A DNA stretch of 64,000 nt from the NCBI GenBank assembly GCA_965247015.1, contig CBDFGG010000004.1, forward strand, positions 496,001 to 560,000. Reading direction: 5' to 3'. The notes beneath the pieces were generated by a model, which ran no database searches, was not told where the DNA came from, and saw only the letters and a program-made list of their open reading frames with translations. This DNA comes from JAIXWP01 sp965247015. Its GTDB lineage: Bacteria > Bacteroidota > Bacteroidia > Flavobacteriales_D > Sanyastnellaceae. The translations under genes and the position numbers were made by a program. Shown piece by piece: positions 1-8,012 of the stretch; the stretch's first letter is position 1, and each line of letters opens with the position of its first letter.

Positions 1-80
1 GCCATTGCCGCGGCCTCAGCGCTATTCCGGAGCGGATGATAAATTTCATTCAATTGTTGAAATGCCTGCAATGCTTTCAT
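1..80 (-). CDS. 5' end of an unidentified gene, truncated by the window edge
   Basis: Reading the minus strand from the ATG at 80-78 gives an open frame of 26 codons that runs off the left edge, beginning MKALQAFQQLNEIYHPLRNS. The frame is also open for about 18 codons upstream of this ATG, to a TAG near 133, so a non-ATG start is possible. The protein is not recognised. It is divergent from ftsK, so the 81-192 gap would hold both promoters. Only a short stretch is visible and it could be chance. Confidence 0.35.
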   Translation of the reverse strand, partial: MKALQAFQQLNEIYHPLRNSAEAAAM

Positions 81-159
81 TCGGCTAAAATAGCGGTTCC
101 CACACAATCCAATGTTGATAATAGAAAACTAACGTTCCCGTTCCTCCTGTTCAGAAAAT

Positions 160-167
160 TACCTTTG
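160..167 (+). promoter_or_regulatory. Candidate sigma-A -7 box of ftsK (TACCTTTG)
   Basis: TACCTTTG matches the Bacteroidota -7 element TAnnTTTG and lies 25 bases before the GTG start of ftsK. No convincing -33 TTTG is seen at the expected spacing. Confidence 0.5.
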
Positions 168-192
168 TTTCGCCCTAATTGTGCATTGATAC

Positions 193-3100
193 GTGGCAAA
201 GAATACAAGTAAAAATACCTCAAAAGAACCTCAAGAACCAGTGGCTAGCGATACCTCAAAGAAATCGAAATCGAAAGGAAGCGCATCGTCATCTGGGTTT
301 TCTGCATTCATCAAAGATCCACGTGTAAAGAAAATTGCAGGTGTCTTTCTTTCCCTTTTTGGTATTTATCTTTTTCTTGCGTGCCTATCCTATCTCATAT
401 CAGGAGGGCATGATCAGTATTTAATCACAGGTCAACAATCTCCGTCCGACTTTTCAGAAAACGAACCCTACCACAATTGGATGGGCAAGATCGGTGCGCA
501 TCTCGCACATTTCTTCATGTTTACCTACATCGGTGTGGGAGCATTTTTTGTCAGCCTCATCTTTTTCCTATGGGGTGTGCGTGTGACGTTTCAAAAAGAA
601 ATACTACCATTTTACAAAAGCATTCGTCTCTCCATTTTGGGAATGCTCTACTTCCCTCTTGCCATTGGTTTTGCTTTTCATAAAAAAGTAGATGCATTTG
701 ATCGCACTATCGAAATCACATGCAACGATCGTTTCGTAGGAGGCTACGGACACTTCGCTACAGAATGGTTTGTGTTCACTATTGGATGGATCGGAACCTT
801 GATGACTTTACTCTTTGTTGCTGGAGCTTACCTCATTTTTAATCACAATCACAAAGTGGAGTCTGCCTGGGCGCGCTTTGGAGAATGGGCAGATGAACGC
901 AAAGAACGAAAGGAAGAAGAAAGATTAAAAAAGGAAGAAGAGCGTTTAAAAGAAGAAGCGGAGAGACTAGAAGAGGCAGAAAACGCGATGAATTCAGGAG
1001 CTACGCTCGAAGAAGAAGAGGAAGAAGAGGAAGAAGCGGCACCGCCCTTTTTGAAATCAAATACTGGCAATTCATTCAATACCCCCATTGAGGAAAAGCC
1101 TGAAGATATTCCAGGTGTTATTGTGACTGAGAAAAAGACCATCATCAGCCCGGTGGGCAACACCTTCCGCGATGACCGTCCAGCGCCGATTACACAAAGT
1201 ATTCGCCCCGACGAACCTGAAGAAGAAGGTCCCGAGCCTTATCTCATTACGCGTGAAGTTCCCGCCACACCAGTTGTAACTCCTCCTGTAGAAGCGCAAG
1301 TTCCGCCAATTGTTCTCGCACCACTCGTTACTCCGCCAACGGATATCCCTTCGGTAAAGCCTACGTTCGAACTCGATATCAATCAGACCATCGAGGAAGC
1401 GGAAGCCGCATTCAATGCGGATCCCGAATGGACCATGGTGACACCAATGGCAACACCAGAACCAGTAAAGGCTGCTGTGCCATCGATCGAAATTACGCCG
1501 CAACCTTCCATCGAAGAGCTCCCGCAAACTCCCGTTCAAGAGACACCGCCCGCAGAAGTGGAGATGACTACTCCTGTTTCTCCCATCGTTGCTCCTTCCA
1601 GTTCTCCTATCATCGGACTACAAAGCAATGGTGATGCAGGTTTTCATGTGGCAGGAATGGAAGTGGAAGCTCCAAAAAATGAAGATATCCTGAGTGATTC
1701 TGATCTTGAAAACAAACTTCAAGAGTTTGGGCCCTACGACCCAAAATTGGATTTGAGTCGATATGAACCGCCATCTGTAGAGCTTCTAAAGCCTCATGGA
1801 TCGGGCATTCCACAGATTAACAAAGAAGAACTTGAGGCCAACAAAAACAAAATTGTAGAGACCCTCAATCACTATAAAATTGAAATCGACAAGATCAAAG
1901 CGACCATCGGTCCTACCGTTACGCTCTATGAAATTGTTCCTGCACCAGGTGTACGTATTTCAAAAATCAAAAACCTTGAGGATGATATCGCGCTAAGCCT
2001 TGCTGCGCTCGGCATTCGTATCATCGCCCCCATTCCAGGAAAAGGAACAATTGGTATCGAAGTTCCGAATTCAAAGCCTGAAATCGTTTCGATGAAGTCG
2101 CTTATTGCAAGTGATAAGTTCCAAAATTCTGATATGGATTTGCCGGTTGTTTTAGGTAAAACGATCTCGAATGAAAACTTTGTAGTAGACCTTGCGAAGA
2201 TGCCTCACTTGCTGATGGCCGGTGCTACGGGGCAAGGTAAATCAGTTGGACTTAATGCCATCTTGGTTTCGTTGCTTTATAAAAAGCACCCTTCACAAAT
2301 CAAGTTTGTACTTGTCGATCCGAAAAAAGTTGAATTGACATTGTTCAATAAAATAGAGCGTCACTTCTTGGCAAAGCTTCCTGACTCTGATGAACCTATC
2401 ATCACAGACACAAGCAAGGTCGTGCGCACATTGAACTCGTTGTGTATTGAAATGGACGAGCGATATGAATTGCTCAAAACCGCTCAATGCCGAAATATCA
2501 AAGAATACAACGCGAAATTTATTGGTCGCAGACTCAACCCTGAAAACGGTCATCGTTATCTACCATACATCGTTTTGGTGGTCGATGAGTTTGCTGACTT
2601 GATCATGACTGCTGGCCGTGAGGTAGAAACGCCGATTGCCCGTCTGGCGCAGCTTGCAAGAGCGATCGGCATTCACTTAATCATCGCTACACAGCGACCT
2701 TCGGTGAATATTATCACCGGTACTATTAAGGCCAACTTCCCTGCTCGTATCGCCTTCCGAGTAACATCAAAAATCGATTCACGCACCATCTTAGATGCAG
2801 GTGGGGCCGATCAATTGATTGGTCGTGGAGATATGCTCTATTCAACAGGCAATGACCTAATTCGTATTCAGTGTGGATTTGTGGATACACCAGAGGTAGA
2901 AGAGATCACCGATTTCATCGGGTCGCAACAAGGCTATCCACATGCTTTGCATTTACCAGAAGTTCCAGATGAAAACGCCGGAGAGTCACTGAGTTTCTCA
3001 GAAGATGATAGAGATGCACTCTTTGAAGACGCTGCAAGAATTGTAGTCATGACCCAGCAAGGATCTGCTTCATTGCTTCAAAGAAAATTGAAGCTAGGCT

Positions 3101-3255
3101 ACAATCGTGCTGGGCGCTTGGTAGATCAGCTCGAGGCTGCAGGGATTATTGGGCCGTTTGAAGGCAGTAAGGCCCGCAAAGTCTTGATTTCAGACGAACA
3201 CACGCTCGACCAATTCTTACGTGGACTTAACAACCACGGAAGTTCTCCATTTTAA
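193..3255 (+). CDS. ftsK: DNA translocase FtsK
   Basis: Septum-anchored ATP-driven DNA pump that clears and aligns chromosome ends at division. Four hydrophobic segments (about 47-70, 105-130, 145-162, 192-216) form the membrane domain. A charged Lys/Glu-rich stretch with a run of Glu (about 225-285) and a Pro/Glu-rich linker (about 285-510) follow. The motor carries Walker A GATGQGKS at 677-684 and a Walker B with D798-E799. A winged-helix gamma domain (about 945-1010) ends the protein. The start is GTG, preceded by a good -7 box; no ATG fits the N-terminus better. lolA follows 111 bases downstream, an order often seen in Bacteroidota. At 1020 aa it is somewhat longer than typical family members because of the linker. 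Confidence 0.96.
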   Translation: MAKNTSKNTSKEPQEPVASDTSKKSKSKGSASSSGFSAFIKDPRVKKIAGVFLSLFGIYLFLACLSYLISGGHDQYLITGQQSPSDFSENEPYHNWMGKIGAHLAHFFMFTYIGVGAFFVSLIFFLWGVRVTFQKEILPFYKSIRLSILGMLYFPLAIGFAFHKKVDAFDRTIEITCNDRFVGGYGHFATEWFVFTIGWIGTLMTLLFVAGAYLIFNHNHKVESAWARFGEWADERKERKEEERLKKEEERLKEEAERLEEAENAMNSGATLEEEEEEEEEAAPPFLKSNTGNSFNTPIEEKPEDIPGVIVTEKKTIISPVGNTFRDDRPAPITQSIRPDEPEEEGPEPYLITREVPATPVVTPPVEAQVPPIVLAPLVTPPTDIPSVKPTFELDINQTIEEAEAAFNADPEWTMVTPMATPEPVKAAVPSIEITPQPSIEELPQTPVQETPPAEVEMTTPVSPIVAPSSSPIIGLQSNGDAGFHVAGMEVEAPKNEDILSDSDLENKLQEFGPYDPKLDLSRYEPPSVELLKPHGSGIPQINKEELEANKNKIVETLNHYKIEIDKIKATIGPTVTLYEIVPAPGVRISKIKNLEDDIALSLAALGIRIIAPIPGKGTIGIEVPNSKPEIVSMKSLIASDKFQNSDMDLPVVLGKTISNENFVVDLAKMPHLLMAGATGQGKSVGLNAILVSLLYKKHPSQIKFVLVDPKKVELTLFNKIERHFLAKLPDSDEPIITDTSKVVRTLNSLCIEMDERYELLKTAQCRNIKEYNAKFIGRRLNPENGHRYLPYIVLVVDEFADLIMTAGREVETPIARLAQLARAIGIHLIIATQRPSVNIITGTIKANFPARIAFRVTSKIDSRTILDAGGADQLIGRGDMLYSTGNDLIRIQCGFVDTPEVEEITDFIGSQQGYPHALHLPEVPDENAGESLSFSEDDRDALFEDAARIVVMTQQGSASLLQRKLKLGYNRAGRLVDQLEAAGIIGPFEGSKARKVLISDEHTLDQFLRGLNNHGSSPF

Positions 3256-3287
3256 CAAGCCTTTTAATTAATGTAATTTGAATGCCC

Positions 3288-3295
3288 TACCTTTG
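3288..3295 (+). promoter_or_regulatory. Candidate -7 box of lolA (TACCTTTG)
   Basis: TACCTTTG fits the Bacteroidota -7 consensus and lies 71 bases before the lolA ATG, so lolA probably has its own promoter in addition to any read-through from ftsK. Confidence 0.5.
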
Positions 3296-3366
3296 TAGCG
3301 GTAATTTTTAATGCCTTTCTTTTTTGGAACAGTTATTGAAAATGCCCGCCCGATAAAATATATATC

Positions 3367-4017
3367 ATGAAAAAGCTTTCAATCTTATTCGTATTCGCAG
3401 CGCTCGTTCTATCAATGAATTCAAGTGCTCAAACATCTAAAGAGATTTTAGATAAAGTTTCTGCAAAAGCAAAAAACTGGAAGACCATCGTATCCGATTT
3501 CTCTTCTACACTCAAAGACCCAAAGGCTAATGTGAATCAAAAGCAAGAGGGCAACATCAAAATCAAAGGTCAGAAATACAATTTGAATCTTTCTCAATAC
3601 GTAGTGATTTCAGACGGAACTACGGTATGGAGTTATGACAAGAAAAACAACTCTTGCACCATCGACAATCTTGCTGATGTAAAAGACGGTGCATTTGATC
3701 CATCAGAGATGTTTACCATTTGGGAAAAGGATTTCAAACATGAAATGAAAAACGTCAATGCAACTGCTGATGGCGTAGCATCATACGAAATTCACCTCTA
3801 CCCTACGAATCCAAAAAACAAACCTTATCACACCATCATTATGTACATTGATAAGGCGAAGTTAGAGGCGACTAAAATTGTGGTAAAGACTAGAGAAAAC
3901 GCTGAGATTTCATACAAGGTGAAAAACTTCAAGCCAAACACAGATTGTCCTGACACAGACTTCAAATTCAACGCAGCAAAATATCCTGGTGTTGAAATCA
4001 TTGACAATAGAATTTAA
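3367..4017 (+). CDS. lolA: LolA-like outer-membrane lipoprotein carrier protein
   Basis: Periplasmic chaperone expected to carry lipoproteins from the inner to the outer membrane. The 216-aa product starts with a type I signal peptide (MKKLSILFVFAALVLSMNSS, cut near AQ at 21-22). The mature part has the LolA/LolB fold pattern: an N-terminal helix with SDFSSTLKD, then beta strands with repeated KIKGQKY..., DGTTVWSYD and a C-terminal DTDFKFNAAKYPGVEIID ending. The length is typical. It follows ftsK on the same strand, with a candidate promoter of its own, and a strong terminator lies just downstream. The Bacteroidota proteins are divergent from E. coli LolA, so the family call is firmer than the precise role. 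Confidence 0.88.
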   Translation: MKKLSILFVFAALVLSMNSSAQTSKEILDKVSAKAKNWKTIVSDFSSTLKDPKANVNQKQEGNIKIKGQKYNLNLSQYVVISDGTTVWSYDKKNNSCTIDNLADVKDGAFDPSEMFTIWEKDFKHEMKNVNATADGVASYEIHLYPTNPKNKPYHTIIMYIDKAKLEATKIVVKTRENAEISYKVKNFKPNTDCPDTDFKFNAAKYPGVEIIDNRI

Positions 4018-4035
4018 GTTTCTAATTCAAATAAC

Positions 4036-4068
4036 AAACGGCCCACGAATCGTGGGCCGTTTTTTTTA
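4036..4068 (+). terminator. Rho-independent terminator after lolA
   Basis: An inverted repeat ACGGCCCA / TGGGCCGT around a CGAATCG loop is followed by eight T residues. It ends the ftsK-lolA unit; the nearest gene on the other side (hemF) is transcribed towards it. Confidence 0.9.
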
Positions 4069-4094
4069 TCCGTTCAATACCTTATTTCAATTTT

Positions 4095-4150
4095 CGAATA
4101 AACGAAGCGCCGAATTTCGAATTCCGAATAAGCGAAGCGGAATTTCGAAT
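4095..4150. repeat. Two-copy imperfect tandem repeat (about 30-bp period)
   Basis: Copy one spans 4095-4122 and copy two 4125-4150. Both read CGAATAA[A/G]CGAAGCG followed by a GAATTTCGAAT block; copy one has two extra bases (CC) before that block. The TTCGAA cores are palindromic, so each unit can fold. It lies in the gap between the lolA terminator and the 3' end of hemF and has no coding role that I can see. Confidence 0.7.
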
Positions 4151-4192
4151 CTCGCCAGTTATCAGAATGAGAAACAGAATGAGAATGAATAC

Positions 4193-5098
4193 TTAAAAAT
4201 TCGAGTTCACCCAATCCACCCCCTTCACCAACATATCTAAGGTCTTTCTCTCTTCACTTCCCGCTGCTGGTTGATGATTGTAAATCCAAGAAGCGTGTTC
4301 TGGAAGACTCATCAAAATAGATTCGATTCGACCTCCTGTTTCCAAACCGAACTTTGTACCGCGGTCATAAACAAGATTAAACTCGACATATCTGCCTCGA
4401 CGAATCAATTGCCAATTCTTTTGCTCTTGGGAAAATTCTAGGTTCTTGTTTGCGGCAACAATTGGAAGATAAGCCTTCAAAAAAGTATTTCCCACTTCTT
4501 GCATAAAAGCAAACAATTGCTCTTTGGAAGCCGCGTCTGACGGGCGTAAGTAATCATAGAAGATTCCTCCCACTCCACGTGTTTCTTTGCGGTGTTCATT
4601 GAAAAAATAATGGTCCGCCCAATCTTTGAATTTGTTGTAATATTCTGGATGGTGAGCATCGCAGGCTTCTTTCATTTTTTCATGAAAAAAACGCGCTTGG
4701 TCTTTATTGATGTAAATCGGTGTAAGATCGATGCCTCCGCCAAACCATGACTCTCCCGTATCCGTTTCAAAATAGCGCACATTCATGTGTACAATGGGCA
4801 CCATTGGATTAAAGGGGTGAATAACTAAAGAGACACCAGTTGCGAAAAATCTCTTGGCATTTGGGTTTACTTTTTCAGCCATGAATTTCGGCATATCGCC
4901 CTCCACCGCTGAAAAGTTTACTCCGCCTTTTTCAAAGACATTTCCGTGTTGAATCACCCGGCTGCGACCGCCGCCGCCTGTTTCGTGTGTCCAATTATCC
5001 TCCATGAATTTCGCTTTTCCATCTTCGTTTTCAAGACCTGCGCAAATGCTGTCTTGTAGTGATTTCAGATAAGCGACGATATCGTTTCTTTCTATCAT
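4193..5098 (-). CDS. hemF: Oxygen-dependent coproporphyrinogen III oxidase HemF
   Basis: Catalyses the oxygen-dependent decarboxylation of coproporphyrinogen III to protoporphyrinogen IX in haem synthesis, in the cytoplasm. The 301-aa protein shows the conserved GGGGRSRV (41-48), FEKGGVNFS (56-64), VHMNVRYFE, WFGGGIDLTP, RGVGGIFYDYL and RRGRYVEFNLVYDRGT blocks of the family at full length. The ATG at 5098 gives the usual N-terminus. The upstream permease is separated by a terminator, so hemF is probably transcribed alone. Its presence suggests aerobic haem synthesis; no other haem genes are in the window. Confidence 0.96.
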   Translation of the reverse strand: MIERNDIVAYLKSLQDSICAGLENEDGKAKFMEDNWTHETGGGGRSRVIQHGNVFEKGGVNFSAVEGDMPKFMAEKVNPNAKRFFATGVSLVIHPFNPMVPIVHMNVRYFETDTGESWFGGGIDLTPIYINKDQARFFHEKMKEACDAHHPEYYNKFKDWADHYFFNEHRKETRGVGGIFYDYLRPSDAASKEQLFAFMQEVGNTFLKAYLPIVAANKNLEFSQEQKNWQLIRRGRYVEFNLVYDRGTKFGLETGGRIESILMSLPEHASWIYNHQPAAGSEERKTLDMLVKGVDWVNSNF

Positions 5099-5184
5099 AA
5101 TCTATCTACGATTTATTCGCCAAAATTCGCTGCTCACTTCTTTTAGAATGTCAGAAAACCGTCAGATGGCGAATGATTTACGTC

Positions 5185-5217
5185 ATTAAAAAAGCCCTTC
5201 CTCAACGGAAGGGCTTT
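5185..5217 (-). terminator. Rho-independent terminator after the amino-acid permease
   Basis: On the minus strand an 11-bp stem AAAGCCCTTCC / GGAAGGGCTTT with a five-base loop is followed by TTTTTT. It lies 20 bases past the permease stop codon and upstream of hemF. Confidence 0.88.
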
Positions 5218-5237
5218 CATTATTTTTTTCAAGAAAA

Positions 5238-6662
5238 TTATTTCTTTGGTTCGAGATTCGAATGTCTTCTGCTATAAAGGAAGTATACCAAGACTCCTAA
5301 TACACCCCAGATAATGAAGGTGTACCACGTCTGAATACGCACTTGTGTCATCAAGAAAATATTGAATAACACACCGGCTGGTGCTACAAACCAAATGGCT
5401 GGAGTCTTATACGGACGATCCAATCCCGGCTCTTTTATACGCAGAATCAACACTGCAAGACATACCATAGAGAACGCCAAAAGTGTACCCATTGAACACA
5501 TCTCAGAGATTTTTTCAATTGGAGTTAATGCCGCAGTTAAAGAAATGATACCACCAACTAAAATAGTACTTCTATATGGAGTCTTAAATGTTGGGTGCAA
5601 TTTCCCGAAAATATTTTTAGGAAGAAGTCCATCTTTAGACATCCCCAAGAAGATACGTGTTTGACCAAGCATCATTACGAGCATTACAGACATCAAGCCT
5701 GCGGTTGCAGCGATAGTGATGAGGTAAACAGCCCATGTAATACCAGCACCCGAGAATGCACTAGCAACTGGAGCTTTCAAATCAAGTTGATCGTACTTCA
5801 CCATACCTGTCAACACGAGAGATACAGCTACGTAGAGCACAGTACAAATTATCAATGAGGCTATAATTGCGAAAGGCACGTCCTTCTTAGGATTGATGGC
5901 CTCCCCTGCTTGCGTAGATACAGCATCGAAACCGATGTATGCGAAAAACACAATGGTTGCAGCAGTAAGAACACCTCCGACACCAAAGTGTGGCATACCA
6001 TCAGAATCTGTGGTTACTTCAGGAATGAATGGAGTCCAGTTAGCAGTGTCCACATAAAATGCACCAGCAATAATTACGAAGAGAACAACACCGACTTTTA
6101 AAATAACAATAAGGTTATTGGTGCTTGCCGCTTCTTTAATCCCTTTGATAAGAATTCCAGTTACCACCCAAGTGATAAGAAACGCTGGAAGGTTGAATGC
6201 TGGACCTCCGTGAGTTGATGGGTCATTGACCAGGTAATCGGGAAGATTTATTCCAAAGAGGTGGAGCAATTTATTGAAGTAGCCACTCCATGCGACCGCC
6301 ACGGTAGTGGCTCCCATCATATATTCTAGAATCAAATTCCATCCTATAAACCAAGCAAACAACTCACCGATCGTTCCGTATGCGTACGCATAAGCAGAGC
6401 CTTCTACTGGAAGAACAGATGCAAATTCAGCATAGCATAAGCTTGCGAATAAACATCCAATACCAGCGATTACAAATGCAAGTGCGAGTGCTGGACCAGC
6501 ATGATCGTGTGCTGCAATACCTGTTAATGTAAAAATACCACCGCCGATGATGGCACCGATTCCCAGTGATGTCAATCCCCATCTTGTAAGGACACGATTC
6601 AAATCACTTTTTGATGCTTCCGCCTGATAGGCAGCAATTGGTTTCTTTCTCCAAACTGACAT
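5238..6662 (-). CDS. APC-superfamily amino-acid permease (CAT type)
   Basis: Inner-membrane transporter, probably for amino acids, driven by an ion gradient. The 474-aa protein has about 12-13 hydrophobic segments. It carries the APC hallmark GIGAIIGGGIFTLTG in the first segment, the ALAFVIAGIGCLFASLCYAEFAS block in segment two, and the FFAYIGFDAVSTQAGEAINP motif of the cationic amino-acid transporter (CAT/YfnA-like) subgroup. The substrate cannot be read from sequence. It lies 51 bases downstream of the S1C-like trio on the same strand and could be co-transcribed with it; its own terminator follows. Confidence 0.9.
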   Translation of the reverse strand: MSVWRKKPIAAYQAEASKSDLNRVLTRWGLTSLGIGAIIGGGIFTLTGIAAHDHAGPALALAFVIAGIGCLFASLCYAEFASVLPVEGSAYAYAYGTIGELFAWFIGWNLILEYMMGATTVAVAWSGYFNKLLHLFGINLPDYLVNDPSTHGGPAFNLPAFLITWVVTGILIKGIKEAASTNNLIVILKVGVVLFVIIAGAFYVDTANWTPFIPEVTTDSDGMPHFGVGGVLTAATIVFFAYIGFDAVSTQAGEAINPKKDVPFAIIASLIICTVLYVAVSLVLTGMVKYDQLDLKAPVASAFSGAGITWAVYLITIAATAGLMSVMLVMMLGQTRIFLGMSKDGLLPKNIFGKLHPTFKTPYRSTILVGGIISLTAALTPIEKISEMCSMGTLLAFSMVCLAVLILRIKEPGLDRPYKTPAIWFVAPAGVLFNIFLMTQVRIQTWYTFIIWGVLGVLVYFLYSRRHSNLEPKK

Positions 6663-6713
6663 AATTCTAAGATATCTTGGTTACGGTTAAGGCACAATAA
6701 TAAGTCAAAAAAT

Positions 6714-8006
6714 CTACTTCTTACCCTTCTTCGGTGCAGGAGGTGGTGGTGGTGGTGGCGGGATTGGGAATTTCATGGCCGAAATCTTAAGGCGCTCCTT
6801 AATCTCTGTTGCTGGAATGGCGAAGCCAATTCCTTCAATTCCATAGCCTACATATTTGCTGCTTACGATTCCGATCAACTCGCCACGCTGATTAATCATC
6901 GCACCTCCACTGTTTCCTGGATTTACCTTTGCGTCGGTCTGTAAAAACTTTGCCCCATCAAAATCTCTGAATCCAGATAGCACTCCTTTAAAAACAGAAC
7001 CTGCCATCAATGTATCCGCTGGAGTACCTACGAGATAAACAGTTTCTCCCAATTCACCCACAGCATCTGCAGGACTTAAGAAGGGCAATCCTGTTCGATC
7101 AACTTTAATCAATGCTAAATCTGAATCGGGCTGCTTTCTCAAAACGATACCTTGAGCACTTGAATTATCGAAAAACTTTACTCGAACGATATCACTCTGA
7201 CCCACCACATGATAATTTGAAACAAGATACCCATCTGCTGAAATAACGCACGCGCTTCCATGTCCATCTTCAGAAATGATGGTTGCTACCGAGGAACGCC
7301 ACTTGTCAAAATCTACTGTACCCAATACCCCTGGTATTTCTAGTAGAGCGAATTTACTCTCATCTTGCTTATCAAAATAATCAGAGGACTCCGTCTTCGA
7401 TTGAACCTCATCGGAAAAAACAAACTCGTCAAATAATCCTTTGATCAATCTTCTTAATTCGTCTTCAGTACTAGAGTTGTCTCTGGTCTTCAGAGAAATT
7501 TCCTTCGACTGTTCGAGATTTACAATCTCCTTTCCATAATAGGAGCTCAATTTGAAGTTGGCCACCATTTCGATATAGATATCGGTGATGGGTCTTTTCG
7601 TTGAAGGTCGAATGTATGTAAAATGAATTTCCTCAACCGTCATATTTAACTGAAGAGAATTCTTGTAATCTGGAAAAAAGCGATCAGAAGTATCGAGGTA
7701 ATTTAACTCTAACAAGAGAGTAGTCAAGTACCCATCAATATCTCTGCTTACTTCCTTTATTTCATCTTCGTTTGAAGAACTCTTAGTAACTTTTTTCTTC
7801 TTTCGATCTTTTTCGCTTTTAAAATATTCTTCTGTAATATCACCTTCGCCCAGATCAAATACAATCTCATCAGTGGTGATATACTTTTCAGTGGGCTTTC
7901 TTTTTTGATCATCATTGTATTGCTCTTTCAAAGATTGAGCGGTCACAATAGACGAGCAGTGCATGAACACAATAAGCGCAATCGCTATATTTATTTGACG
8001 TTTCAT
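6714..8006 (-). CDS. HtrA-like S1C serine protease, paralogue 3 of the trio (intact triad, poly-Pro tail)
   Basis: Predicted periplasmic trypsin-fold protease. A type I signal peptide (1-23, ending in TAQ) is followed by a region of about 200 residues, including a Lys-rich stretch near 66-75, that resembles the N-terminal region of the two neighbours. The protease domain spans about 235-408 with an intact triad: His266 (NYHVVG), Asp296 (SDLALI) and Ser366 (GNSGGA). No PDZ domain follows; the chain ends in a run of eight prolines and a basic KKGKK tail. It lies six bases downstream of the pseudoprotease gene, so the two are surely co-transcribed. HtrA-family proteases normally carry one or two PDZ domains, so substrate selection here probably relies on the N-terminal domain (inference). 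Confidence 0.88.
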   Translation of the reverse strand: MKRQINIAIALIVFMHCSSIVTAQSLKEQYNDDQKRKPTEKYITTDEIVFDLGEGDITEEYFKSEKDRKKKKVTKSSSNEDEIKEVSRDIDGYLTTLLLELNYLDTSDRFFPDYKNSLQLNMTVEEIHFTYIRPSTKRPITDIYIEMVANFKLSSYYGKEIVNLEQSKEISLKTRDNSSTEDELRRLIKGLFDEFVFSDEVQSKTESSDYFDKQDESKFALLEIPGVLGTVDFDKWRSSVATIISEDGHGSACVISADGYLVSNYHVVGQSDIVRVKFFDNSSAQGIVLRKQPDSDLALIKVDRTGLPFLSPADAVGELGETVYLVGTPADTLMAGSVFKGVLSGFRDFDGAKFLQTDAKVNPGNSGGAMINQRGELIGIVSSKYVGYGIEGIGFAIPATEIKERLKISAMKFPIPPPPPPPPAPKKGKK

Positions 8007-8012
8007 AGTTTC

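Noticed and set aside
849..1163. Minus-strand Ser-rich frame opposite ftsK
   Set aside because: It is the mirror of the Glu-rich (GAA/GAG) codons in the FtsK linker; no start signals, and FtsK is the clear gene.
4095..4150. CRISPR array
   Set aside because: Only two adjacent copies of about 27 bases with virtually no spacer between them, and no cas genes.
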